A stretch of 64,000 nucleotides of DNA from Gonatopus flavifemur (Eukaryota; Arthropoda; Insecta; Hymenoptera; Dryinidae). Below the pieces are notes generated by a model. That model saw only the letters and a list, made by a program, of their open reading frames with translations, made no database searches and was not told where the DNA came from. The stretch covers positions 4,030,001-4,094,000 of the forward strand of contig JAFFJZ010000014.1 in assembly GCA_018340375.1 (NCBI GenBank). Reading direction: 5' to 3'. This document shows, piece by piece, positions 1 through 11,933 of the stretch (positions within the stretch are counted from its first letter, which is position 1; each line of letters begins with the position of its first letter). The position numbers and the translations under genes are program-made.

Positions 1-121
1 TTTCAAGGTCAGCATCATACTCCCCCCTTGGAACCCTGACCCTTTCATCTGAAACATTCTTCTCGATCTCCACTAGTTTCCGAGATATTTGACTATATCA
101 TTTAAGATGGTGCAGCCTGTA
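1..121. repeat. Terminal arm of a Tc1/mariner-like element cut by the window edge
   Basis: The stretch ends in GGTGCAGCCTGTATA, close to the CACCCTGTATA ends of the DD41D elements at 17297-20986. The order of motifs before it (paired CTGACC/AAGGTCA words, GAAACATTCT, then an AT-rich run) resembles the right arm at 20880-20990. The rest of the element lies left of the window. Assignment is by resemblance only; no coding part is present. Confidence 0.35.
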
Positions 122-168
122 TATTAGACTGTTTCAAAAGGATCGAAATTTCTTTTCCTTCGAAACCC

Positions 169-1734
169 GAGGGGCCGTTCACTCTCGAGTCAAAAAGAGT
201 CAAATCAATGTTGAAGAATACTCGTTTCCCAATTGCACGATTCAAACGACTCCATTTGATTTGTTTACGTCAAATACATTAAATAAGGAAGAGCCTGACT
301 CGCATGATTCCCAGTGATCAGTTACTATGTGTACAGTTGCATTCAATAATTTGGGATGATTCGCTCTGACTCGTATTGACTCGTTCCTTATTTGCACTGA
401 CCACCTCGACTCATTCTTTATTCCTATCAGTGGAATGATTGATTTCATTATCACACTCATTTTGTACTATTTCAAATGCACACTGTGAAAAATAATCAGA
501 ATCTTCCTGTACAAAGCAACCGGGAAATTCCGATCATGGGATAGAAAAGCAATTTCCGGTACATGTATATGAATTCACCTTCAATTCAACTGGAAATTCC
601 GAACTGTATAGGATTTGCACCATCATTTTCCAGTAAGCTTCTGGTGAAATACGGAAAATTTCTAGCGCACGTATGTGTTCATTACTTCTAAACGTTCATA
701 TCAAGTTTTCCATGGGAATTTTTTACAGTGTACGCTTCATTCACCTCATGATACTCTGTCAATTTTGTTATTGCAAGTGCTCAATAAAATCTCATAGAAG
801 ATTCCACACAACATCCCAGTTCCTGAGAAATTCTTAAAGAGCTCTTTTCAAAGAGTTCATTATAGATTCTCTCATGAGAGTTCTTCAAGAATTCATCAAG
901 AATACAATCAAATCCCAAAAAATTCTTAAAACATTCTCAAAGACCGGGTACAAGATTTCGCAATTCGTAATGTATTTGTAAAGAACCCCCCGTTCAGAAT
1001 GAATCCCTGGAAGGATTTTTTTTCGTCCAAAAGAACTCGAAGAATTCAGTAAACAATTCCGGAAAAAGTCTTTGAGCATCAAAAAAGGGTTCTTGAAAGA
1101 TTCTATAAGAGTTTTCAAAGGATTCCAAGAGATTTCTTGAAGAACTCCACAAAAGTTCTCGAAGAATTCGAAAAAAGTTCTTGAAAAATTCTTGGAGAAC
1201 TCTGGAAATATTTTGCCATATAATAATATAATCTAACCAAGAGTTTGCCTAAAAATCCTGACACAAGGTTGAATTGCTATGAAAACTGAAATAATTCTTC
1301 GAATCTTGGGAAATAACTTCAAGATCATAGGAGATTTCAGAATTATTCTTGCAAAATTATTCTAAAATCCTTTGGAAAAACTTCAGAACATCTTGAGGAG
1401 CCTGATCCTGAGGTGCGCAGTCGTTCATGTCTACGTTCACGCAGTTGGTGTAGATAATCCTCTCACTGATTCATTTTCATTTACCTCCGATTCGATATGA
1501 TTCATTTTGACTCGCACAGATTCGTACCTGACTCACGCAGATTCTACTCGACTCACTCTTGAAACGGATGATTCGCTTTTTCCACGAGTAATTCACTCTT
1601 GTACGTGATTCTTTTCATGATAAGAATATTCTGAATAGTACCTACAGATTTCAGTTATTGAATCAACGCATTATTTATTTCGAATCTCTGTTGAGCGTTA
1701 AGATCGTCTGACTCGAGAGTGAACGGCCCCTCGT
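169..1734. mobile_element. Non-autonomous hAT-like element, ~1.57 kb
   Basis: Terminal inverted repeats share GAGGGGCCGTTCACTCTCGA, starting at 169 and ending in inverted form near 1732. The flanks are CGAAACCC (161-168) and CGGAACCC (about 1735-1742), an 8-bp duplication with one change. The uninterrupted copy of the same site in the right palindrome arm (near 2655-2668) carries a single CGAAACCC-type word, which supports insertion. Both subterminal regions are rich in GACTC/ACTCG words (275-420 and 1500-1570), a pattern typical of hAT ends. No transposase is present. Confidence 0.65.
780..1200. repeat. Degenerate minisatellite of GTTCTTGAAGAATTC-type units
   Basis: Variants of AGTTCTTCAAGAATTC, AGTTCTCGAAGAATTC and GTTCTTGAAAAATTC recur many times in this interval with no strict period. 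It lies inside the hAT-like element, and the open frame on the minus strand at 885-1118 is a by-product of the repeats. Confidence 0.4.
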
Positions 1735-2685
1735 CGGAACCCGTACATAAAAACTTTCGAGAAGGTGTGAAAAGGCACCTGTGAGAAACAGAGCTTCTAT
1801 TATTGATATTTAGAGGTCACGCATCGCACTTTCTCATCCCCTATTTAAATAACACAGGAAAAAATGTTTCTGAAGTTTGGAATTTTTCAACTCCTCAACG
1901 ATTCACTTAACTGCTCAGACTATAACAAATTCTTATAGAGGATCAAACGATCTACAAGAGAGGTTCTCACGAAATTTTCGATAATCCTACTCCTTCAAAA
2001 GTTATTCGAGGTCAAAGTTGAACCTACGAAGAAATTCATGGCTTTTCCCACTTTTCGGCGGATCTATCGAAAAATCTATCCATCTTCTCGCAAAATTGAG
2101 CTTTGATTCATATTTTTTGAAGTATTTTTGTAGTTCTGAGAATGTTGTTGAATCATTTATAGAAATGGAACGAAAATTCGAACTCCCAAAATCTGTGAGA
2201 TCTTTGATATTTATTTTGTCAAATTGGCTCCTCAGAACTGAGAAATGTGTGCTGCAACGTTTTAGGTTCCCAAGAGCTGGGGATACCCGGCTGTTGGAGA
2301 CCTAAGAAGTGGATAGATAGATTTTTTTATAGATCTGCCAAAAAGTGGGAGAAGTCATGAATTCCTCTGTAGGTTCAACTTTGACTTTGAATAACTTTCG
2401 GAGAAGTGGGATTATCGAAAATTTCGTAATGACCTTTTTTGTAGAGCGTTTGATTCTCTATAAGAATATGTTAAAGTCTCAACAGTTCAGTGAACCGTGA
2501 AGGAATTGAAAAATTCCAAACTTCAAACACATTTTTTCCCGTGTCATTTGAATGGAAGATGAAAAAGTGCGATGTGTGGCCTCTAAATATTAATATTAAG
2601 AGCTCTGCTTCCCACAGGTGTCTTTTTACATCTCCTCGAAAGTTATTGCGTACGGGTTTCGAAGAAAATGACTTTTCTGCTTGGA

Positions 2686-3837
2686 AATGTTCAGTGCCAC
2701 AGTGAACACAAGAAATATTGATTTCTCCGACATATTGTCCGTTGGTATCATGAATTTTATAAATCAGATTGGAATTTTTCATGATGCCTCTTTGTCCCAA
2801 CCGCCATCGTTCTTAACATTATCTGTGAGCATTACGCAAAGCCCCATTTGTCTGTCCATTTGCAATATCGTTTACAAATATACTTTCTAATCTTAGTGGA
2901 CAGCAATGGTTCTAGCAGCTCCCTCACAATCACGATAATGACGTTGATTCTCAACATGTCTTCTTCGCCTGAGGCATTAGAAATTGGCTTTATCCTCAGG
3001 TGTACGTTGAGTTTCCCTACATGGCATGGTAACTTCAGGAAATCCCAATGAAATGAGGAATTCAAACCTCTCAATGAAGTTGACAAATGCAATTGGCAGG
3101 GAAAACTTTTATCAGCCCCAAACAAACTATGAAAATCCCATGACAATCTGCAAATTCTAAGTAATTATCAACACACGTTCGCTATAGAAACTCATAATCA
3201 TGACGATCATCATCAATCATCAATTCCCCATCTGTTCTTCGACTGAAGCCAAAACCGCAAAACAGGTGTGTTCTGGCGTATGTGAAGCCCAGTAAGACTT
3301 ATGGAATACTGGAACTCCCCCTATTGAAGAATGGATCCACATCAAGGGCCATGGAGCACGGGCAAAGTTTTTCTACGTAGTCTTCGAATAACTGAACGTT
3401 GGATCAAAATTTTGAATAGTATACAGCAATGAAGTGCACTGCTAGGATTCGACTTTGAATATGAATCCAAAGCTCGAAACATATTCGTGAACATGAAAAA
3501 CTAAGTTATGAACATTATTGACATCCGTAAGTTATTACGTTTATAATTGTTCGCATAATTCTGAGAAATCATGTGCAGTTCCAATTTCATATTGTAAGCT
3601 CAATTTCAGTAACGTACTTCATCACTGTGGATTACAAATTTGTATTTATTGCTGAGTTGATCGGAGAAAACGTAGCAAAAGTTTGCTCATTCCTTGAGGA
3701 ACTCTATGATGCCTGATTACATTATAACAGTACCGCTTGAGAAAATCAACATGGGGTCAAATAAACAGTGGAATTATCAACAAATTCAATCTCATGAACA
3801 CATACCTATTTTGAAATCTCACAAGGAGGAATGATAT
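2686..3837. other. Intergenic stretch with no recognisable gene
   Basis: Only short overlapping frames occur on both strands. None has a recognisable motif, and no inverted or direct repeat stands out. This is the left flank of the mariner insertion. Confidence 0.5.
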
Positions 3838-3908
3838 TAGGTGTATAACTTTGCTTCCGCCGTTGTTTCCGAAATTCGAGACTTCATTGTAAAAAACTGG
3901 TTATACAT

Positions 3909-4948
3909 TTATGATTCAAAGTATTGTTCATCGCTGGCCACTACTTCATCCCATCTTCCAGGCAGCATACGAATCCCGCGTTGAAAAGAATGGTCATTTT
4001 TTGAAGCGATTCACGAATCGATCAAATTTTTTACTCCTTCATAAGGACAGCAGTGCTGGTCAGCTTGGCCATGTGCCATTGATCGAAACAAGTGATAGTC
4101 CGAGGGAGCGACGTCTGGAGAATACGGCGAGTGAGGTAGGACTTCCCATTTCAAAGTTTCCAAGTATATCTTGACCACTTTCACAACATGGGATCGAGCA
4201 TTGTCATGCTGTGAAATCACTTGATCATGTCTCTCGTTGTATTGCGGCCGTTTGTCTTTCAATGCTCGGCTCAAACGCATTAATTGCGTTCGATAACAAT
4301 CGCCTGGAGTTGTTTCAGTCGGTTTTAACAACTCATAATACACTGTGCCAAGCTGGTCCCACCAAATACTGAGCATAACCTTGGAACCGTGAATATTCGG
4401 TTTGGCCGTCGTCGTGGAAGCATGGCCGGGATATCCCCATGATGTTCTGCGCTTGGGATTATCGTAATGAACCCATTTTCCGTCCCCAGTCACAATGCGA
4501 TGCAGAAATCCCTTCCGTCTTTGCCTTGCAAGCAGCTGTTCACAAACACACAAACGCCGTTCAACATCTCTCGGCTCCAACTCGTACGGCACCCAATTTC
4601 CTCGTTTCTGAATCATTCTCATGAGTTTCAGGCGTGTTGGAATGGCTGGTTGCGTCACTCTCAATGATCCTGCAATTCTTGTTGCGTTTGACACGAGTCT
4701 TGATCAAGTAATGCTTCCAATTCTGCATCTTTGTAAACCTTCTCCCTTACACCACCATGCTGGTCTTCGACGTTGAAATCACCGTTCTTGAAGCGTTGAA
4801 ACCACTTTCGGCACGTTTTTTCACTAATAGCGGCCTCACCACAGGTATTTGAGAGCATTCGATGAGCCTCAGCCGCATATCTCTTCATATCGAAGCAAAA
4901 AATGAAAACCTCCCGCAAATGACGAGAACTTGGCTCGTAAGCTGACAT
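3909..4948 (-). pseudogene. mariner transposase (D34D), two lesions
   Basis: This cut-and-paste transposase would act in the nucleus on the flanking inverted repeats. The N-terminal part (4661-4948) carries the mariner helix-turn-helix region, with REVFIFCFDMKRYAAEAHRM and SEKTCRKWFQRFKNGDF. The catalytic part (from 4694 down) shows VTGDGKWVHYDNPKRR, then HDNARS and SPDVAPSDYHLF with 34 residues between the last two Asp, as in mariner. The usual Glu after the first catalytic Asp is Gly here. One frameshift near 4661-4694 separates the halves. A TGA at 4011-4013 sits where family members have Trp; the frame then continues (about 34 codons) to a TAA at 3909. The full span is about 346 codons, the normal length, so this copy died recently relative to its neighbours. 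Confidence 0.88.
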
Positions 4949-5139
4949 GTTTGATCGAGGATAACTTTAAGATGCAGACACAAATCGACCAATATTTCGA
5001 TGATGTTATGTTTACAAATACCTAAGCTTATTGTATGACATGTATGATCTATTTATTTCAACTACCACTCACCACTTCGGTGGAAGCAAAGTTATACACA
5101 GTGTTGCCAACCCGGAAATCGAAAAAATCCGTGGATGGG

Positions 5140-5215
5140 GGTTGAAAATTCCGTAGAATTCCGTAGGCACCCTTTCAAAAATCCGTAGATCTACGGAATT
5201 TTTTCACTTGCATGA
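5140..5215. repeat. hAT left subterminal repeats (CCGTAG/CTACGG)
   Basis: CCGTAGAATTCCGTAGG and CCGTAGATCTACGGAATT occur here. Matching words in inverted orientation occur at 29400-29485 near the other end of the hAT. Clustered short subterminal words in both ends are a usual transposase-binding pattern of hAT elements; the binding itself is inferred. Confidence 0.55.
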
Positions 5216-5483
5216 ATTATACAGTAAGGTGGGCCGAAAAACCAAAATTTTTGAAATCCGGAATGTAATAGTGCGGAAAAGACGGTCTGGAGGAACACAA
5301 ATCGAATGAGAAAAAGATCATTCAAATCGGTCAACATTTGACCCCCGCGCATCGAGCTTGAAGTTTTTCAGTTTTTACAATTCTCGGCGAATGCAATATA
5401 TTTTCTCGGAAAAGTTCACATTCCATTATTCAGTGTCAGAAAACGATTGTCAAGCATACAAACATAGGTAATAGTGTTAGATT

Positions 5484-5560
5484 AATGTATAAATAAATAA
5501 ATAAATATATATATATATATATACATATAATATACATACATACATACATATACGCAATAT
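5484..5560. repeat. Microsatellite (TAAA)n-(TA)n-(CATA)n
   Basis: Runs of TAAATAAATAAATA, TATATATATATA and CATACATACATACATA follow one another. The repeat is inside the long-inverted-repeat transposon. Confidence 0.85.
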
Positions 5561-5947
5561 AGAAGTTTTGCGTGTGCACCGTATGCGTGAGTTCTCGTAT
5601 TCGTTGTGGACATGCTGATCAGAAGTGTACTGCTCAGATATTCGGATCGACTGCTTACCTCACTCACGTGACGCGAACGGCACATGAATATACAAGCACA
5701 GCAGAGGCGTTGCATTTTTTCCAGCAAGTACTTCATTTGTTTTAGCAAGCGGTCATACTGGCGGTTGCTGATTTTTTTTCGTAGAGATCCAGAAATTACT
5801 ACCTCAACAACTTTGTTATTTTTTCACTGATCTCACGGTATTGAGAGCGTAGTAGGCCTTCATTCCATTTGATTATATTGGGTACATTTCGTAGTTCCAA
5901 GGCTTTCCCATCATTGAAAGATGGAAGCGCCAAGGAAACACATGGGC

Positions 5948-8205
5948 CGGGAAGTATTTTCTTGCCCAATTTTCGGGAGTCCAAAGGAACTACCAATTTC
6001 CTATATACGAGGAAGTTTTGAGATGTTGTTTTGAAGAACGATTTAAGCTGGCTTCAGAAGTCAATTACGGAACAGTCAGTTTTTCCACTGTTGCTCGAGC
6101 AGTTGCACGAAAAATCATGGCCCAGTACGATTTAGTAACTGTCCCTACAGTTACAGAAACAAGAATCATACAGATGATAAAATCATACCACGATTCATAT
6201 TACAGAATACGAAAATCTTACACCAGGGACAAAGAGAAAAAAAGTTATAAAGTTAAGCTGGGAAAGTTCTAGAAGGAAGCCGTACAACTTTTTGATGTAG
6301 CACACTGTGAATGTCCAATGACTCGGAACTGCATCTGTAAAAAAAGCATTCAGAGTTGTACATGTCCAATTTCCATTAATTGTGATTGTGAGAAATCAAA
6401 GAAAATTCCATTTCTTGAAATTAGATTCATGTACGGACAAAGGAATGGGAGATTTGGAAAAATAGGACGAGTTGACAAAACAGAATCTACGAGACTTACC
6501 AAAAGACTTCTGAGGCAAGAGCGAGAACTCACTGACTTCGATAGAAAAAGGTCAAAATCTTCGTGCCAATTCCATGTCATGAACTCAGATGAAATAGACT
6601 TGCACGATAGTTCTCTTAAACCAACTCCAGCAAAAATTGAACACCAAGAGCCTGAATCTGAAGAGAATCATGGAGATGAAACTTTTGTCCCTGCAAAAAA
6701 ATATAAGCCATCAACAAGCACACAGATGAGGATTCCACTCAAATCGACTGCGTTGGTGAGCGATAGGTACGGAATTTCTGGCAGCGCGACAGCAGCAATC
6801 GCTTCGAGTGTTCTTAAGGATGAAGGGATTATAAATGAATCTGACAAATCACTCGTTATTGACAAGAATAAATTAAGGAGAGAAAAGACACGTGTAAGAT
6901 CCAACTTACAGAATAGTATTGATATTATCGTTCGAGGGTTATACTTTGATGGCAGGAAAGATGATACTCTGGTTGTTGAAACAATGCATGCCAAGAACTT
7001 TCGCAGGCTGGTGAGAGAGGAACACATTTCATTGATTCAAGAGCCAGGGTCTAATTACATCAGTCTCCAATGTCAGGCTCTTGAAGAAATATTACTGATA
7101 GCATTATGTCACATCTAAATGAATGTAACATTTCTCTCGAGGACTTAGATGTAATTGGTTGTGATGGAACAGCAACTACTACTGGATGGAAGAATGGTGT
7201 AATTCACAATATAGAAATGATTCTCAGAAGACCACTCCAATGGATCATTTGCTTGTTACATTTTGATGAGCTTCCATTAAGACATTTATTTGAGCATTCA
7301 GATGGCCAAACTACAGGTCCAAAATCGTTTTCTGGTCCAATTGGTAAATGTCTTGTGGGTTGCGAAAGTTTACCTGTCGTTGAGTTCGATAGCATTGATT
7401 GTGACATCCCATCTCTTGATGAGGAAATTTTCAAACAACTTAGCAAGGATCAGAAGTATCTGTTGGATATCGTTTCAGCTGACAAATCAGGATACTGTCC
7501 TGCAGATTTAGCTGTTTCAGATCCTGGCCTGCTGTGTCATGCTCGGTGACTCACAGCTGCAAATCGAACTCTTAGGTTATACATATCAACAACCAATCCA
7601 TCCAATGAACTGATACAGATTGTGAGGTCCATACTTACTTGGTATATGCCTGCATGGTTCACCATCAAAAAGAATAGTTCTATCCTAGACGGGACTAAAC
7701 ATGTGTTCAAGGTTATCGAAACCTCAAGGTACTTACCTGAAAATCTCCTTCAAATTATAGATCCTGTTATCCAACGCACCGCGTACTTTGCTCATCCAGA
7801 GAACTAACTCTCATCAATGGCAATGGATGTCAGGAGAGATTTTAGAGAACTTGGCCTGAAAAAAATAATTGAGGCAAGAACAGCAAATCCAAAGCAAAAG
7901 AAGCCAGTTCGTGATTTTTTGATCTCAAAAATTGACTTTGCTGCGACAGACTATTCATAATGTATCGACTGGAACTCCGCTAAACCGGCTTCGCCACCCC
8001 TTTTACGCTATGTCTCAACTGAATACATAACCTCGCAGATAGAATCTACATCTATCCTAGATTGGGATGTTGAAGGATTTCCTTGCCATACTCAATCAGT
8101 TGAGTGCTGTGTTGAGTTGGTGACAAAGGCAACAAGAAAAGTTGTTGGGTATAAGAATAGGGATGGTTGTATCCGAACCACTTTGATGTCCAGAAAAAGC
8201 ATGCC
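5948..8205 (+). pseudogene. Putative transposase of the long-inverted-repeat element
   Basis: The coding sense continues over about 2.2 kb with few lesions. A first part (about 5950-6270) ends at a TAG at 6270-6272. The frame then continues through a Cys-rich block (6300-6400: CECPMTRNCICKKS, CTCPISINCDCEKSKK), which suggests a metal-binding domain. Next come a Lys/Arg-rich stretch and blocks reading VSDRYGISGSATAAI, IIVRGLYFDGRKDDTLV and EEHISLIQEPGSNYISL. A frameshift near 7100 leads to DVIGCDGTATTTGWKNGVI, LQWIICLLHFDELPLRHLF, SGPIGKCLVGCESLPVV and LLCHAR. A TGA follows at 7547-7549 where Trp would be expected, and there is another stop at 7805-7807. The sense continues to about 8205. I recall similar anonymous proteins in arthropods but cannot name the family. 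The DDE residues are not assigned. Confidence 0.6.
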
Positions 8206-8858
8206 TTCGTTCTCGAACAAGGCGCAATTCCCTGTTTAGGAGTGGGAGATCACGTTAAATTGACAATAAACCATTACATATTCAATAATATGTATGTTAT
8301 GTATGCCCTTATGAAGGAATGAAAAACATGAAAATGAAAAAAAAACATGTATGCCCTTTTTGGATGGTTGGTTGGGAAGGGTGTGGGCGGAACTGGAAGT
8401 GTAGCTACCTTCCCATGGTGAGTCCTGAGTCGCTTGAGATATTCAAGTCGAGCCAAGAGCTGCACGATCAAGAACTTTTATATTGTATACGAGATGATTT
8501 GAATATAATTAAAATTTTTTCAGGAGCCCAATCCTCACGAAAATTCATTCGATTTTTCCTTTGGCATTTTTTGATCTGAAGCTTTCCTGCGGAGTTATGA
8601 GGGATTGCAAACTTTTCCATATACTCAACAATTATTTCCCCATACTAAATAGTGAAATATGAATTTTTCCGACTAAATAAATTGCATTCGCTAAATATTG
8701 TAAAAACTGAAAAACTGCAAGCTCGATGCGCGAGGGTCAAATGTTGACCGATTCAAATGATCTTTTTTTCATTCGATTTGTGTTCCTCCAGACCATCTTT
8801 TCCGCGCTACTACGTTCCGGATTTCAAAAATTTTGGTTTTTCGGCCCACTCTATCATA

Positions 8859-8921
8859 CAGTGGAGCCTCCCGAAGTAGCTGACCAGATGATCAGGTTGG
8901 ATACTTCGGAAGGTTCCACTA
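8859..8921. repeat. 63-bp hairpin MITE (two inverted ends back to back)
   Basis: AGTGGAGCCTCCCGAAGTA (from 8860) is answered by TACTTCGGAAGGTTCCACT (to 8920) with about 10 bases between the arms. A TA precedes it at 8857-8858. The end sequence resembles pogo/Tigger-type termini, which is a guess. There is no coding room. Confidence 0.5.
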
Positions 8922-10382
8922 TCTCAACTAAAATATCACTTAGAACAATTCCCAGACTGCAGACAAAATGATTCAATCTGGTCACACTGTATGCTTCCGA
9001 CATTTATGCAGATTTTGCAAATTCAATAAGAAGAGAAAGGAAACTAGTATTCAAGTTCCATGTAGTTTGTGAAATTTCCGTGAATATTGGAAATATCCAG
9101 TACCAGTATCTTCGCAGCCGGCTTCTTCGACTTGGGGCGCATTTTCATTGCGTACAATGGGTAAAAAAAACTCTATGTCCTTATACTTCTAATAGGTTGT
9201 GGAGAACTATATACTGATTTATAAATTTTTGTTAACAATTCAATTTTCACCATCTAAATGCTTGAGGAATGATTCACGTTGATGATATGGTCGACGAGTT
9301 TCAAAATTATATTAAGGTTCGGACTTAATTTGGGGTTTATGAAATAGAAATTTCACGAATTGAATCCAGTTTTACTGTTCAAAGGCTGTCCCTCCTTTTC
9401 ATTGGCCGATTCTTACAGGACTACTAATAATATCCTCGTCTCTGATGGGATCCATCAATTGGAAAAGGTGACAGCTTTTCAACAGCAACGCTGATTGCAT
9501 CTACTACCCGTGGAATTGAATCATTGAAATGGAATTAGCACTCCCTAGATGGACACAGTTGGAGTTAGGGAGTTTATTACAAGAGCAAGGAAGAATAAGA
9601 CTCTCATAATTCATTTCATTTATTTCTTCGGAATGCATATGTTAGGAAGAGATATCATCTCCCAAAATACTGATCTCTCCCTGACCAAACGATACTATAG
9701 AAGAAGCAGAGTGCTCCCAAGTAGCACAAGGATTTCTCAAATATGCTATGGTTATTCTATGCATGAGAAGGGAATCTGCAAATGCGACTATTTTGGATGA
9801 ATCCGTTAGGATATTCTTTGAAGGTACATAGCACATAATTATTCGGAACAGTCTCATTTGGAGGTTCTACGCATGTTCGTAGGGTTTCCCGAACAAGTTT
9901 TGAGCACATGTAACCTCTTGTGTTGCTTGGGCTGATTTTAGTATGATATAGAGTTCAATGGGGGGAATTTACATGTGCCCAAATTTTTAGCAGACTCCAA
10001 ATTGACAGTTTCCTATGTTTCCCGAATAAATTGAAAAGAAATATATTAATCTTATAGTACAAGATCGAAGTATTAGAATGCAGTTCAAATGAATCTTTGG
10101 AAATTCAGTCAAAGTTTTTATGAAGAAGCATTGGAATCCACCTGATATTTGAATACAAGAATTTTTCTCCGAGCACAAATGATATTTCAAGGTGATAAGA
10201 ATAGATCAATCAAAAACATCGGACTCTATCAGTATATAATCAAATAACATTGATAAAACAAAAGCTCAAACGGTAGACATATTTCCTAATGTCCTCACCG
10301 TATTAGCCATGATAATAGTCAAATGAGGTTTCATTGAGTAGTTTACTTATGGAGTGAAAATATTTATTTATAATAATTACAA
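8922..10382. other. hAT interior without recognisable coding sequence
   Basis: It holds only short unrelated open frames on both strands (for example 9549-9800 plus, 9642-9857 minus) with no family motif. It lies downstream of the hAT transposase stop and may be 3' untranslated and subterminal hAT sequence. Confidence 0.45.
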
Positions 10383-10757
10383 TTATTCAGAATCGCTATC
10401 CTGATTTCCAGGATTATGTTTCTGACTTTTGAAATCATACATATTCGTATTCAGTAAGTTCTTATAATTTTCAGTGACCTGTACATCATAACATGTGGTT
10501 TTTATCTGACTTTTGGTGAAAAGTGGGCCTGCCAAAGTTTCAGTGCTTAGTTTGTTTCCCAAATTGGTTTTCATGAGATTGATTGATGAAAATAAACGTT
10601 CTACATTAGCATTACTATGGGATGAACATAGAAGAATCTCTGCGAAACTACAAATTAATGGAAACATTGGAGATCCATCGCCTCTCGTTATTTTGGATAT
10701 ATGGTTCCAGAATTTGTCAAACTGAATATCCTCTTTTGAGGAGAAGTGAAGTTTTAT
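10383..10757 (-). pseudogene. hAT transposase, C-terminal dimerisation part
   Basis: The frame is open from the BEL target site down to a stop at 10383. It reads FDKFWNHISKI, FAEILLCSSHSNANVERLFS and then INLMKTNLGNKLSTETLAG, the characteristic hAT C-terminal dimerisation block (FW, then a Leu-rich turn, then S/H-N/S-A-x-V-E-R-x-F-S). This domain mediates transposase multimerisation. The upstream part of the gene is cut off by the BEL element. A short piece in the same frame is found beyond it at 22588-22665, where a Trp-Arg word aligns with the other hAT relic (56339-57103). Confidence 0.8.
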
Positions 10758-10762
10758 ACTCC

Positions 10763-11424
10763 TGTTAATTATTTCGTTCGCTTTACAATGCGAGAAGCAA
10801 ATAATTAACGTACGATCGTCAGAAATAACGATGAAGCATGCCAGCCATGCTCCATGTGGCTCGTACCGAAACGGAAGGGAAGCGGGTTATTATGAAAGAG
10901 GAAGAGAACGTTCACTCGTTCTTATTTCGTCGGATTTAACAGTTTGATTCACCAACGAAACCAATTAACAACAACATTGATAATATTCAACAATCTATGA
11001 ACTCCCGTAGGCGTATTTCACAACTTCACTAAACCAGAAAGCGAACGCGGTTAACCATGAGGCGAGTAGCGCGTGGAAAAGTAAAAGCAAAAGTTATATT
11101 GCGCAATGGCTTGATGATGTGAGACTGTGTGGTCTCCGCTAACGAAATCGAAAACGAAGAGACGGTGACACCTCTCCTCCCGGCCCTCCCCAATTTTAGC
11201 ACGTTAGAATCATATAGGCCAATATTCGGCATTCCTGGAGGGAGGGGCGGATAGAGCTCAGGTGCGCCTGAGAGAGAGCATGGAGCTCTGTCAAACGGGT
11301 ATGCAGGGCTGAAGTAGGCGCTCTGGCAAGTAGTGTTGCGGGGGTCTTGAACTATGGGCTCCTCTCACAGTCACACACGGTTTTGATTCCCAATTATCGT
11401 TGATGGTTCGCAAGATTCCGAACA
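10763..11424 (-). repeat. BEL/Pao-1 3' LTR (662 bp)
   Basis: It aligns over its length with 21956-22582 and is longer mainly by a ~36-bp segment near 11346-11385. Its plus-strand ends are TGTTAATTATTTCG and GATTCCGAACA. On the minus strand it directly follows GAGGCGGGTGG (about 11428-11438), a plausible purine-rich plus-strand primer. Confidence 0.9.
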
Positions 11425-11933
11425 TGCCACCCGCCTCGTCCGGGGACGAGAATTGAAAGGCCGAGACATTGAGGAACTCGAAAGTGAATGTAGTTATGAA
11501 GCCAGAATTGATCCAATGTTCTAATTGTCTATAGGGCCGAGAGGGTAATGCGGGAAGTGACAAACTCGCATCTTGTTTACTATGGTATTGTTAGATAATA
11601 ATGCAAAAATTAGAGAAATATAATAAATTCAGGAACTCCGCGTATTCACCGAATTCACAATGTTTCCAACGCTGCCTGCCGTGACAGCGTGGATGTCAAA
11701 AGAACATTGAAAGCAACGAATCAATACCAAATGTAGTACAGTGAGTGCAAAATGACTGGATAGTTGAATCAACGGCAAAGAAAGTAATGAATCTCGACTT
11801 ACTGGTGCAGAACTCAAAGGGCAACAGAAACTGAAAGTAAGTCGAATTGTACGTAAGAATATGAAAGAAGGCTGACTACGGGAAAGCTTAGGGTTCAAAA
11901 TCTAGGAAGATATGAAGAAACTATAGCGCTCAA
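11425..11933 (-). other. BEL/Pao-1 3' untranslated segment
   Basis: It lies between the integrase stop and the 3' LTR. Open frames at 11291-11563 and 11629-11898 have no family motif and probably are chance. Confidence 0.5.

Larger units (their letters stand above)
122..2685. mobile_element. Foldback palindrome (long inverted-repeat element)
   Basis: The sequence from about 1735 to 2090 returns inverted at about 2308 to 2685. For example GGTCAAAGTTGAACCTAC (2011-2028) answers GTAGGTTCAACTTTGAC near 2370, and the words around GTTTCTGAAGTTTGG, TCTTATAGAGGATCAAACG and AACCCGTAC all have inverted partners. The loop is about 2091-2307. The left arm is interrupted by another element at 169-1734, and its outermost part continues at about 130-168. 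No transposase is visible. The open stretches on either strand here (for example 2018-2305) span arm and loop and have no recognisable family, so I do not call them genes. Confidence 0.6.
5226..8852 (+). mobile_element. Unclassified DNA transposon with ~210-bp terminal inverted repeats
   Basis: GTGGGCCGAAAAACCAAAAT starts at about 5229 and its inverted copy ends at about 8848. The similarity continues inward for about 205-215 bp on both sides (to about 5440 and from about 8645), including GATGCGCG/CGCGCATC words and GGTCAACATTTGACC. A single multi-part gene on the plus strand fills the middle. The flanking words ATACAGT occur on both sides, but the outermost 5-13 bases of the two arms do not align cleanly, so the exact ends and target duplication are not resolved. 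I do not assign a superfamily. Confidence 0.75.

Noticed and set aside
2018..2305. 95-codon plus-strand frame
   Set aside because: It spans one arm and the loop of a palindrome and shows no family motif.
5218..8863. ATACAGT as the exact target duplication of the long-inverted-repeat element
   Set aside because: The outermost arm bases differ in length (10 versus 13), so the duplication could be chance; the right one may belong to the adjacent hairpin.
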